From Mesohalobacter halotolerans (lineage in GTDB: Bacteria > Bacteroidota > Bacteroidia > Flavobacteriales > Flavobacteriaceae), in assembly GCF_006120725.1 (NCBI RefSeq), contig NZ_SWMU01000001.1, positions 899,268-963,267 on the forward strand: a DNA stretch of 64,000 bases, in the 5' to 3' direction. Positions 52,077 to 59,474 of the stretch are shown here, piece after piece. The translations under genes were made by a program, and so were the position numbers. Under the pieces are notes generated by a model. It was not told the origin of the DNA. It was given only the letters and a program-made list of their open reading frames with translations, and did not search any database. Within the stretch, counting starts at the first letter, position 1, and every line of letters begins with the position of its first letter.

Positions 52077-52502
52077 TTATCGATTGTTTTTTCGTTGCAT
52101 TTCAGCTTGCCGCATCGGCATACTGTCAATGCGTTTAAAAAGTGACTTAGGGCTTACAGGCTCATTTCGCCTAAGTTTTATGGTGCCATCTAAGCCAACC
52201 AAGATGACTTCAAACGACTTTTGGAAAGAAATTTGGTCTTTTAAATACGCTAAAGGATTGTGTTTAGTTTTTGGATAATTAAATACTGGAGTAGCACCTT
52301 TGCTTGTCCAATGCATAATTCCGATTCTTCGCTCAATAGCTGAGGATTTGTCTGCTGTAATAGATTCAATCTGTTTTTGGTAGGCTGGATCATCTCGCTC
52401 AGCAACAACAATAAGCCAACGTCTGTTGGTCTGGTTTTGGGATAACATGGCAGTGCTTATTAATAATAAAATGATAAGGTAAAGCTTATTTTTTGAATCC
52501 AT
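52077..52502 (-). CDS. exported DUF4174 protein
   Basis: Protein of 141 residues with a signal peptide at about 1-21 (L-L-I-S-T-A-M-L-S-Q). The mature part shows R-R-W-L-I-V-V-A-E-R-D-D-P-A-Y-Q-K-Q and E-V-I-L-V-G-L-D-G-T-I-K-L-R, the two strands of a thioredoxin-like fold seen in DUF4174 proteins; there is no CxxC motif. The C-terminus is basic. Function unknown. It lies between the two broken genes on the minus strand and has no evident operon partner. Confidence 0.8.
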   Translation of the reverse strand: MDSKNKLYLIILLLISTAMLSQNQTNRRWLIVVAERDDPAYQKQIESITADKSSAIERRIGIMHWTSKGATPVFNYPKTKHNPLAYLKDQISFQKSFEVILVGLDGTIKLRRNEPVSPKSLFKRIDSMPMRQAEMQRKNNR

Positions 52503-52592
52503 ATTATAGGGTGTTTTTTATTTATCTTGATATGATACAGACTATTTAAAAAAATTACAGCTTAAAAATATCGGTGTTTTAATTGTGTCGAC

Positions 52593-53234
52593 TTAGGCGA
52601 CCCAATCTTCTAGCAAGTCTAAATTTTTAGGTTCGTTTTCTTGGAAAACTTCAGTTTTTGCTCTCAAGATAGCTTTCAAATGGTATTTAATAATTTTATC
52701 ACGACCTGACTTCGTGTTTAGGATGTTTTGAAACTCCTCTAGGTTGTCAATAAAAAAATTTTCGGTTAATACAGCCGGCATCTTAGTTTTGGTCAAAACA
52801 TAGAAACGTCGTTCTTTGTCCAGGTCGCCATCAGAAAAACCTGTTCTTAGTCTTCGGTCAGGAAATTCTTTTTTGTATTCTTCTCCAAAAATACTTGCTA
52901 TTTGATCACTTTTGGTCACTCCAGGTGAGGTAAAAAATTCACAACCATGACCACCGCCTGCATTACTGTGAATACTCAAGTAAAAACTTTTTTTGGTTGG
53001 GTATTTATTAGCCCACCTTACTCTTGTATACAAAGTTACATCGCGATATTCCGGTGCAATGTTAACGTATGGAATTTTCAAAAAAGTTAATTTTTCAATC
53101 AAACCGTTGACAATGGCACGATTGAATTAGCCTTCGTAAATCACTCCATCTTTACCCCAGTTTTTTCTTTTGCCCGGTGTCACGTATTTACCATTAATAA
53201 GACCGCCATGACGATTATCTAATAAAACAATCAT
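52593..53234 (-). pseudogene. N-acetylmuramoyl-L-alanine amidase (Amidase_3) with in-frame stop
   Basis: The full frame starts with ATG at 53234 and reads M-I-V-L-L-D-N-R-H-G-G (family: first zinc His), then V-I-Y-E-G, then TAA at 53127-53129 as codon 36, then F-N-R-A-I directly on; the rest is intact to 52593. Homologues read E-G-E-F-N-R, so a single G-to-T change of GAA explains the stop. The lost Glu is the family's second zinc ligand. The later part has S-I-H-S-N-A-G-G with the third ligand and a V-L-T-E-N-F-F block with the catalytic Glu. A shorter translation from an internal TTG at 53102 would lack two zinc ligands. Probably a recent nonsense mutant or a sequence error. Confidence 0.7.
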
Positions 53235-53364
53235 AATGTGTAATTTGATCTTTAAAAATACTAAAAAATTTTTGAGTGTCTTTTATACCTTGATTCTTAC
53301 TTTAATAAATCAGAGCAATTGAACTTATATATGGCTAAATTGTCATAATTCATTTTCTCATGCT

Positions 53365-53372
53365 TACCTTTG
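53365..53372 (+). promoter_or_regulatory. -7 box TACCTTTG for lpxB-lpxH
   Basis: Exact TAnnTTTG match 25 bases before the lpxB ATG; a TTG 22 bases upstream could be a weak -33 element. Confidence 0.55.
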
Positions 53373-53397
53373 TTAACTTATAATTGCGTAGATTGAT

Positions 53398-54510
53398 ATG
53401 AAATACTACATCATAGCCGGTGAAGCTTCGGGTGATTTACATGCGTCTAATTTGATGAAAGCCCTGCGACAAATCGATAACAACGCTGATTTTCGGTTTT
53501 GGGGTGGCGATTTGATGGCTGAAGTTGATGGAACTTTGGTAAAACATTATAGGGATTTAGCTTTTATGGGTTTTGCCGAAGTGGTGATGAATTTGAGAAC
53601 CATTTTTAAAAATATAAAGTTCTGTAAGCAAGATATCCGAAGCTTTCAACCGGATGTTATTGTGTTTATAGACTATCCCGGGTTTAATTTTAGGATTGCC
53701 AAATGGGCGAAAGCACAAGGTTTTAAAACCCATTATTACATTTCTCCACAAATTTGGGCATGGAAAGAAAATCGCATCAAAGCCATCAAACACGATATTG
53801 ATGAAATGTATGTCATTTTACCGTTCGAAAAAGACTTTTATGAACAAAAGCACAATTTTCTAGTACATTTTGTAGGCCATCCGTTGTTGGATGCCATTCG
53901 TGATTTTAAACCTAAAAGCTTCCAAGCTTTTACCAAAGAACATCAACTTTTGGATAAACCCATTATTGCCCTTTTGCCCGGAAGTCGTAAGCAAGAAATT
54001 TCAAAAATGTTGAGTATCATGTTGAATGTAGTTGATGATTTTCCAGACTATCAATTTGTGATAGCGGGTGCTCCAGGTCAAGATGCTCAATTTTATGAAC
54101 AATTCAACGCCAAGAAACGCGTCTCTTATGTGCAAAACAAAACCTACGATTTACTCAGTGTTTCAACAGCAGCTTTGGTGACATCTGGGACTGCAACATT
54201 AGAAACTGCTTTATTTAAAGTTCCTGAAGTTGTTTGCTATAAAGGGAGTTTTATTTCTTACCATATTGCTAAACGCATTATCAGTTTAGATTATATTTCT
54301 TTAGTTAATCTCATTATGGATAAACCTGTTGTTAAGGAGTTGATCCAAAATGAATTGAATACTGTAAATTTAAAATCTGAACTTCGTAAAATTTTAGACA
54401 CTGAACACAGAAAACAACTATTTTTAGATTATTACGAGTTGGAACAAAAACTCGGTGGAGCCGGAGCTAGCCAAAAAACCGCACAACTGATATTTGAAAA
54501 AATACAGTAA
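53398..54510 (+). CDS. lpxB: lipid-A-disaccharide synthase LpxB
   Basis: Joins lipid X and UDP-2,3-diacylglucosamine to form the lipid A disaccharide. Starts M-K-Y-Y-I-I-A-G-E-A-S-G-D-L-H-A-S, the family signature; W-G-G-D near 40, D-Y-P-G-F-N-F near 101, I-S-P-Q-I-W-A-W near 120, V-G-H-P-L-L-D near 161, L-L-P-G-S-R-K-Q-E near 197 and S-G-T-A-T-L-E near 266. Length 370. lpxH follows after 11 bases, so both are a lipid A operon. Confidence 0.95.
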   Translation: MKYYIIAGEASGDLHASNLMKALRQIDNNADFRFWGGDLMAEVDGTLVKHYRDLAFMGFAEVVMNLRTIFKNIKFCKQDIRSFQPDVIVFIDYPGFNFRIAKWAKAQGFKTHYYISPQIWAWKENRIKAIKHDIDEMYVILPFEKDFYEQKHNFLVHFVGHPLLDAIRDFKPKSFQAFTKEHQLLDKPIIALLPGSRKQEISKMLSIMLNVVDDFPDYQFVIAGAPGQDAQFYEQFNAKKRVSYVQNKTYDLLSVSTAALVTSGTATLETALFKVPEVVCYKGSFISYHIAKRIISLDYISLVNLIMDKPVVKELIQNELNTVNLKSELRKILDTEHRKQLFLDYYELEQKLGGAGASQKTAQLIFEKIQ

Positions 54511-54521
54511 ATTCGCAAATT

Positions 54522-55289
54522 ATGACTAAGAGTATTCAATTATCCCACGGAAAATCGGCTTATTTTGCTAGCGATAGCCATCTCGGAGCACCCAATCAAG
54601 AAGCGAGCAGAGTTCGTGAACTAAAATTGGTGAGTTGGCTTGACGGAATAAAAGAAGATGCAGAAGTCATCTTTCTACTCGGCGATTTGTTTGATTTTTG
54701 GTTTGAATATAAAACAGTTGTCCCAAAAGGGTTTGTAAGGATTTTAGGAAAATTAGCTGAATTGTCTGATGCCGGAATACCCATCCACTTTTTTGTAGGC
54801 AACCATGATTTATGGATGAAAGACTATTTCCAAAAAGAACTCAATATACCGGTTTATCATAAACCGCAGATTTTCTTAATCAATGATAAGCTTTTTTTTA
54901 TCGGTCATGGTGATGGCTTAGGACCAAATGACAAAGGCTATAAACGCATGAAAAAAGTGTTTACCAATCCATTTTGTCAATGGTTGTTTAGATGGTTGCA
55001 CCCGGATATAGGTGTGCGATTAGCGCAACATCTCTCTGTTAAAAATAAATTGATTTCAGGTGAAGAAGACGCCAAATTTCTCGGCGAAGACAAAGAGTGG
55101 TTAGTGCAATACGCTAAGCAGAAACTAAGAGAAAAACATTACGATTATTTTATATTTGGACATCGTCACTTGCCTTTAAATATTCAACTAAAACCTAACA
55201 GTCAATATATTAATCTTGGAGATTGGATTAATTATTATACCTATGGAAAGTTTGATGGTAATAAATTTTTACTTGACGATTTAAAGTAA
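54522..55289 (+). CDS. lpxH: UDP-2,3-diacylglucosamine diphosphatase (LpxH-type)
   Basis: Metallophosphoesterase cleaving UDP-2,3-diacylglucosamine to lipid X. Metal motifs in order: A-S-D-S-H-L-G near 17-23, G-D-L-F-D-F-W near 50-56, G-N-H-D near 92-95, G-H-G-D near 130, and G-H-R-H-L-P near 212. It is directly downstream of lpxB, which settles the substrate class, although Bacteroidota enzymes are somewhat different from E. coli LpxH. Length 255. Confidence 0.9.
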   Translation: MTKSIQLSHGKSAYFASDSHLGAPNQEASRVRELKLVSWLDGIKEDAEVIFLLGDLFDFWFEYKTVVPKGFVRILGKLAELSDAGIPIHFFVGNHDLWMKDYFQKELNIPVYHKPQIFLINDKLFFIGHGDGLGPNDKGYKRMKKVFTNPFCQWLFRWLHPDIGVRLAQHLSVKNKLISGEEDAKFLGEDKEWLVQYAKQKLREKHYDYFIFGHRHLPLNIQLKPNSQYINLGDWINYYTYGKFDGNKFLLDDLK

Positions 55290-55297
55290 TGAATAGC

Positions 55298-55492
55298 TTA
55301 TTTTAAATTCTTTTTATCGTCATCAGGGGTTTTATCATCTTCTTTAGAAGCATCTTTAAACTCTTTTATACCACTACCAAGACCTCTCATTAATTCTGGT
55401 ATTTTTTTACCACCAAAGAGGAGTAAAATAGCAATACCTATAATAACCCATTGCCAAGGTCCCATTGCGAATATTACATTAAGTGAATGCAT
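55298..55492 (-). CDS. tatA: TatA/E-type twin-arginine translocase subunit
   Basis: Membrane pore-forming component of the Tat export system, 64 residues. N-terminal membrane helix ([13 protein letters not shown]), then the family hinge F-G-G-K-K-I-P-E-L and an amphipathic helix ([12 protein letters not shown]), ending in a charged tail. No tatC in this window. ATG at 55492 is used; an internal ATG at 55465 gives an 18-residue-to-helix start that is also possible. It converges on lpxH. Confidence 0.92.
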   Translation of the reverse strand: MHSLNVIFAMGPWQWVIIGIAILLLFGGKKIPELMRGLGSGIKEFKDASKEDDKTPDDDKKNLK

Positions 55493-55510
55493 GTCTTATA
55501 TTTTAAGATA

Positions 55511-55518
55511 CAAATTTA
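55511..55518 (-). promoter_or_regulatory. -7 box TAAATTTG for tatA
   Basis: Exact TAnnTTTG match on the minus strand, 18 bases before the tatA ATG. Confidence 0.5.
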
Positions 55519-55659
55519 ATTAATATCTAGTGATAATATGTGTTTATGACTTAAAATTAATTAAATAGTTGAAACAGTCAATTTTATTTCTTTTAATGAT
55601 TTTTGAAAATTATAAAATATGTTAACCTCCTATTAACAGCATATAAGTACAACTTTCGT

Positions 55660-55667
55660 TAATTTTG
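55660..55667 (+). promoter_or_regulatory. -7 box TAATTTTG for the ytxH trio
   Basis: Exact TAnnTTTG match 25 bases before the ATG at 55693. Confidence 0.5.
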
Positions 55668-55692
55668 TATAAATCTTTAAAATATATATATT

Positions 55693-56043
55693 ATGTCAAA
55701 TAACACTGGAAATACTATCGTCGCTTTACTTACCGGAGCAGCCATTGGTGCTGGTTTTGGTCTGTTATATGCTCCACAAAGTGGAAAAGAAACAAGAGAG
55801 CAACTCAAAGAAGAGGCAGGAAAAGCCAAAGATAAATTGAGTAAAGAATACGATGATTTATCTGCTCAAGTCTCAGATTTTGCAGATTCTGCAAAAAGTA
55901 AATTTGAGAAACGTGTCGATAAGCTTTTTAAATCTGCAAACAATCAAGCTGATGATATATTAGCTAATATGGAATCAGAATTAGAAAGTTTAAGAAAAAA
56001 AAACGCCGACTTAGTTAAAGAGTTAGATAAATTAAAAGCTTAG
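55693..56043 (+). CDS. YtxH-domain protein
   Basis: Protein of 116 residues with one N-terminal membrane helix, glycine-rich (A-L-L-T-G-A-A-I-G-A-G-F-G-L-L-Y-A-P), followed by the YtxH block S-G-K-E-T-R-E-Q-L-K and a long lysine/aspartate-rich helix with a coiled-coil-like end (L-E-S-L-R-K-K-N-A-D). YtxH proteins are general-stress-associated in Bacillus; role here unknown. First of three short genes (gap to the next is 1 base), so one operon. Confidence 0.9.
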   Translation: MSNNTGNTIVALLTGAAIGAGFGLLYAPQSGKETREQLKEEAGKAKDKLSKEYDDLSAQVSDFADSAKSKFEKRVDKLFKSANNQADDILANMESELESLRKKNADLVKELDKLKA

Positions 56044-56044
56044 A

Positions 56045-56395
56045 ATGTCTAATCAAAACATGGGTGAGCATCTCAATAACCTATCTGATGATGCTAAAAC
56101 TTATATTGAAAGTGAAATAGCTTACTACAAGCTCGATGCTTATAAAAAATTAATAAAGGCAACGTCATCTTTGCTGAAATTCCTTATAAACGCTGGAATA
56201 GTCTTGCTCATTTTTGCATTTCTTTCAATTGGTTTAGGTTTACTATTAGGTAAATTGATAGGGTATTATTATGTAGGGTTTTTTATTATTGCAGGAATTT
56301 ATTTTGTAATACTTTTATTAATATTAATTTTTGGAAAACCTTTTATAGAGAAATCCGTATTAAAAATTTACAACCAAATATTTGAGGACATTTAA
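56045..56395 (+). CDS. phage-holin-family-like membrane protein (DUF/Holin-X type)
   Basis: Protein of 116 residues: a charged helical N-terminal part (residues 1-40, with Y-I-E-S-E-I-A-Y-Y-K-L) and two membrane helices at about 45-70 and 77-100. This is the layout of the holin-like protein found after YtxH in Bacteroidota; despite the name, these are chromosomal envelope proteins and not phage genes. Second gene of the trio, 11 bases before the DUF6327-like gene. Confidence 0.75.
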   Translation: MSNQNMGEHLNNLSDDAKTYIESEIAYYKLDAYKKLIKATSSLLKFLINAGIVLLIFAFLSIGLGLLLGKLIGYYYVGFFIIAGIYFVILLLILIFGKPFIEKSVLKIYNQIFEDI

Positions 56396-56406
56396 ATTAT
56401 AGAATT

Positions 56407-56622
56407 TTGAGAAATTACCAGTCTATGGAAGATATCGATAAACACCTTAAAATTTTAAGGTTGCAAGCCGATATTCATAAACAGCGAGCTGAAATAGATT
56501 TAAAGTACATCAAGCACACTTTAAAGCCATCAAACCTTTTTGCTGAATTTGTGGCAATGTTAAGCCAAAAATATCTATACAAAAAAATTGTACAGATCAT
56601 TGTAAATAAATTTAGAGCATAA
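56407..56622 (+). CDS. DUF6327-like small protein
   Basis: Charged helical protein of 71 residues with no signal peptide or clear membrane segment. Its start, M-R-N-Y-Q-S-M-E-D-I-D-K-H-L-K-I-L-R-L-Q, matches the common N-terminus of flavobacterial DUF6327 proteins, which begin a few residues before the I-D-x-x-L-K block; I therefore take TTG at 56407 as start, while an ATG at 56425 would remove six family-like residues. Last of the trio with YtxH and the holin-like protein; function unknown. Confidence 0.65.
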   Translation: MRNYQSMEDIDKHLKILRLQADIHKQRAEIDLKYIKHTLKPSNLFAEFVAMLSQKYLYKKIVQIIVNKFRA

Positions 56623-56654
56623 AAAAAAGCACTTTCAAAAAAGTGCTTTTTTTT
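56621..56654. terminator. bidirectional terminator between the trio and rpmF
   Basis: Eight A then GCACTTT at 56621-56635, loop CAAA, then AAGTGC and a run of eight T ending 56654: a near-perfect 15-bp stem with A and T runs on both sides, so it can end transcription from both directions. It begins at the stop codon of the DUF6327-like gene and lies 19 bases from the rpmF stop. Confidence 0.9.
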
Positions 56655-56673
56655 ATTAGTAAAATAAATATTA

Positions 56674-56874
56674 TTATTCCACTTCGATGTCTTCAGTGTT
56701 GTCTATCAATACTTGACCTCTATAATATAATTTGCCTTCATGCCAATGCGCTCTATGATATAAATGCGCTTCTCCGGTGGTTGGGTCAGTAGCAATTTGA
56801 GGCATTTCGGCCTTAATATGAGTACGTCTTTTATCTCTACGTGTTTTAGAGGTTTTTCTTTTTGGATGTGCCAT
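56674..56874 (-). CDS. rpmF: 50S ribosomal protein L32
   Basis: Starts [19 protein letters not shown], the family signature. Length 66 residues; the two CxxC pairs of zinc-type L32 are absent, as usual for this Bacteroidota form. Downstream of yceD by 3 bases. Confidence 0.96.
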   Translation of the reverse strand: MAHPKRKTSKTRRDKRRTHIKAEMPQIATDPTTGEAHLYHRAHWHEGKLYYRGQVLIDNTEDIEVE

Positions 56875-56877
56875 TTT

Positions 56878-57411
56878 CTAATCTTTTAATAATTTTTTTA
56901 ATTTATCCCAACGAGGGTCTATTTCTGGATTTTCAGTATTTTTTTGATTGATGCTATGACGATTTAATTTGTCAAGAATTTCAGAATCTAAAGTACCGTC
57001 TTCTACTCCAGGATGAACTTTTTTGGAAGGTAAAGCCAAAACTACGCATTCATAAATGAATTGTTCAATTTGTATTTCATCCTGTCCGAAGGGAATAATC
57101 AACAACTCTTCGTTTATCTCTTTGTATTCATCTCCAAATTTTACAACTAAAGATAAACTGTTTTCTATTGGCAAGTAAAAATGCTCTAAAGTCAAGTCAC
57201 ACTCGACTTCCACTTTACCTTCAATGTGAAAATCAAATTCGAGATGGGTATTTTTTTTGACCAAATAGATATCAACCTGAATATCTGATTTCAAAAATTC
57301 TTGGTAATCAAATTCATCAAAGAACGTATTATCTATCTTATACTCAAATTGATGTTCTCCTTCCTTTAGGCCAACAAAACGAATGGCATAATCTTCAAGA
57401 TTCAACATCAT
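56878..57411 (-). CDS. yceD: YceD/DUF177-family protein
   Basis: DUF177 protein encoded just before rpmF in most bacteria; linked to 23S rRNA accumulation in E. coli and plants. Conserved blocks: F-V-G-L-K-E-G-E-H near the start, G-K-V-E-V-E-C-D-L-T-L-E with the Cys, and P-R-W-D-K-L-K-K-L near the end. Start at ATG 57411 (57408 is possible as well); a GTG just upstream (57414) is less likely. Length 177-178. Co-transcribed with rpmF from a TATATTTG promoter. Confidence 0.88.
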   Translation of the reverse strand: MMLNLEDYAIRFVGLKEGEHQFEYKIDNTFFDEFDYQEFLKSDIQVDIYLVKKNTHLEFDFHIEGKVEVECDLTLEHFYLPIENSLSLVVKFGDEYKEINEELLIIPFGQDEIQIEQFIYECVVLALPSKKVHPGVEDGTLDSEILDKLNRHSINQKNTENPEIDPRWDKLKKLLKD

Positions 57412-57430
57412 CACATCAATTTTGAACTTA

Positions 57431-57438
57431 CAAATATA
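57431..57438 (-). promoter_or_regulatory. -7 box TATATTTG for yceD-rpmF
   Basis: Exact TAnnTTTG match on the minus strand, 19 bases before the yceD ATG. Confidence 0.6.
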
Positions 57439-57493
57439 AAAATTATTTAGAAATTATCTGATTTAAAATTTAATTTTATGAACCTAACCTCGA

Positions 57494-58546
57494 TTACTTG
57501 ACTTTAAGCGGGTTTTTAGTCAATTGCTTATATTCTGTTCTATTGTTATTAATTTTAATAGCCTCAAAAACTGCTTTTGTAAACGAACTTGGGTCTGCTT
57601 TACCTTGACCTGCGATATCAAAACCTGTTCCATGATCTGGAGAAGTTCTTATATAATTTAAACCCGCAGTAAAATTCACACCGTGTCCAAAAGATAAGGT
57701 TTTGAATGGAATTAAACCTTGATCATGATAAGCTGCAACAATGGCGTCAAAATTTTTATAGTTCTTAGATCCAAAAAAACTATCAGCAGCATAGGGGCCA
57801 AATACATAAGGCTCAGTTTTGTTTATTTCAGACAAAGTAGGTCTTATAATATCATCGTCTTCTTTACCAATAACACCATTATCTCCAGTATGTGGGTTGA
57901 TACCTAATACAGCTATCTTTGGGACATCAATTTGATAGTCTTGTTTTAATGAGTTTTTGACTGTGTTTATTTTTTGTTTTATGCGATCTGGAGTGATATG
58001 CTTTGAAATATCTTTTACAGGCACATGATCTGTAAGTAATCCAACTTTTATAGGGTCTGAGACCATAAACATCAAGGCATTACCACCGAGTTCTTGTTCT
58101 AAAAAATCGGTGTGGCCCGGAAATTTAAAGTCGTCTGCCTGGATACTGTTTTTATGTATAGGTGCGGTCACTAACACATCGACATGCCCTGCTTTTAAAG
58201 CATTTGTCGCAGAACGTAAAGATTTAATAGCAAAAACTCCTGCGGCTTTGTGTTCTTGACCAAATTCTATTTTAGGGTTATTTTTCCATGAATTGACCAC
58301 ATTGATTTTTCCTTCAATAATCTTTTCCGATGATTTTACACCTTGAAATTTTAAGTTGAGTTTGAAATGTCTTTTTAAAAAAGACAACATTTTAGTATGT
58401 GCGAATATCACTGGTGTACAAAACTCAAGCATCCGCTCATCCTCAAAGGTCTTTAAAATAATTTCAGAACCAATGCCGTTGATGTCGCCAATACTTATAC
58501 CGACTTTTGGAAGACTTTTTGAAGATTTTGTAATTTTTTTTGTCAT
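57494..58546 (-). CDS. pdxA: 4-hydroxythreonine-4-phosphate dehydrogenase PdxA
   Basis: NAD-dependent step of pyridoxal 5'-phosphate synthesis by the DXP-dependent route. Blocks: G-I-S-I-G-D-I-N-G-I-G-S-E near the start, P-G-H-T-D-F-L-E near 145, L-L-T-D-H-V-P near 170, N-P-H-T-G-D-N-G near 215, A-A-Y-H-D-Q-G-L-I-P-F-K near 280 and T-S-P-D-H-G-T-G-F-D near 314. I use ATG 58546 (350 residues); the frame opens to a TTG at 58561. Transcribed leftward, apparently alone, toward yceD. Confidence 0.95.
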   Translation of the reverse strand: MTKKITKSSKSLPKVGISIGDINGIGSEIILKTFEDERMLEFCTPVIFAHTKMLSFLKRHFKLNLKFQGVKSSEKIIEGKINVVNSWKNNPKIEFGQEHKAAGVFAIKSLRSATNALKAGHVDVLVTAPIHKNSIQADDFKFPGHTDFLEQELGGNALMFMVSDPIKVGLLTDHVPVKDISKHITPDRIKQKINTVKNSLKQDYQIDVPKIAVLGINPHTGDNGVIGKEDDDIIRPTLSEINKTEPYVFGPYAADSFFGSKNYKNFDAIVAAYHDQGLIPFKTLSFGHGVNFTAGLNYIRTSPDHGTGFDIAGQGKADPSSFTKAVFEAIKINNNRTEYKQLTKNPLKVK

Positions 58547-58619
58547 AAATTCAGATCTCAATATACGCTAAATAAAAATTAACATAAGACTTTAAATAGA
58601 TAATACTTTTTATTTAAAC

Positions 58620-58627
58620 TAAATTTG
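58620..58627 (+). promoter_or_regulatory. -7 box TAAATTTG for the riboflavin synthase gene
   Basis: Exact TAnnTTTG match 30 bases before the ATG at 58658. No FMN riboswitch-like structure fits in the short leader. Confidence 0.5.
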
Positions 58628-58657
58628 CATGCAAAGATAATTAAATAAATCTGCTTT

Positions 58658-59257
58658 ATGTTTACAGGAATCATTGAAGAAATTGGCGAAGTTATAAATA
58701 TAGAAAAGGATAAAACCAATGTCAATTTTGACATTAAAGCCCAAATAGCAAAAGAACTCAAAATTGACCAAAGTGTCTCACATAACGGTGTTTGTCTTAC
58801 GGTTGTTTCGGTAGATTACTCTAAAAGTACTTATAGGGTAACTGCCATTGATGAGACGTTAAAAAAAACCAATTTTGGAAAATTGACGGTTGGTAGCAAG
58901 CTCAACTTAGAACGTGGCGCTTTAATCAATTCTCGTCTTGACGGTCATATTGTTCAAGGTCATGTTGACCAAACGGCTCAATGTATTCAAGCTGAAGAGA
59001 TAGGCGGAAGCTGGGTTTTTCGTTTTGAGTATGACTCAAAGTTTAATAATGTTACCATTGAAAAAGGATCGATTACAATCAACGGTGTAAGTTTAACCGT
59101 TGTCGATAGCGAAATCAATTCCTTCAGTGTTTCAATTATCCCTTACACTTACCATCACACCACATTTAAGACACTTGAAGCTGGTGAAATTGTCAATCTT
59201 GAGTTTGATGTCATAGGTAAATATGTAAAAAGGCTTTTCGAGTTAAAAAACGATTAG
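58658..59257 (+). CDS. ribE: riboflavin synthase, alpha subunit
   Basis: Last step of riboflavin synthesis: dismutation of two 6,7-dimethyl-8-ribityllumazines. Two lumazine-binding repeats: residues 1-95 (M-F-T-G-I-I-E-E-I-G, N-G-V-C-L-T-V) and 96-199 (G-H-I-V-Q-G-H-V-D, N-G-V-S-L-T-V). Length 199 is standard. Divergent from pdxA and not next to other rib genes. Confidence 0.96.
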   Translation: MFTGIIEEIGEVINIEKDKTNVNFDIKAQIAKELKIDQSVSHNGVCLTVVSVDYSKSTYRVTAIDETLKKTNFGKLTVGSKLNLERGALINSRLDGHIVQGHVDQTAQCIQAEEIGGSWVFRFEYDSKFNNVTIEKGSITINGVSLTVVDSEINSFSVSIIPYTYHHTTFKTLEAGEIVNLEFDVIGKYVKRLFELKND

Positions 59258-59474
59258 AGTTTTCATCTTTACTTTCATTACAGACTAGTTTAATTTCAGA
59301 TTTAGGATTATTTTATTGATATATATCCAATTAAATATTGCCTATTGTATTCATGACAAAATATATTAATATCCAAAAATAATTTAGAACGCATATTAAT
59401 CTTGATTTTAACAGAAAAATATCTTAAAATTTAATAATATTGGACTTTTAAATTTTGTGTCATTCCATTGTTTT

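Noticed and set aside
53127..53129. Recoded stop (selenocysteine or pyrrolysine) in the amidase gene
   Set aside because: The codon is TAA, which is not used for these amino acids, and homologues have Glu at this position.
52593..56395. Amidase plus holin-like gene as remains of a prophage lysis cassette
   Set aside because: They are 3 kb apart with lipid A genes between, on opposite strands; the holin-like gene belongs to a YtxH-type chromosomal trio and there are no other phage genes.
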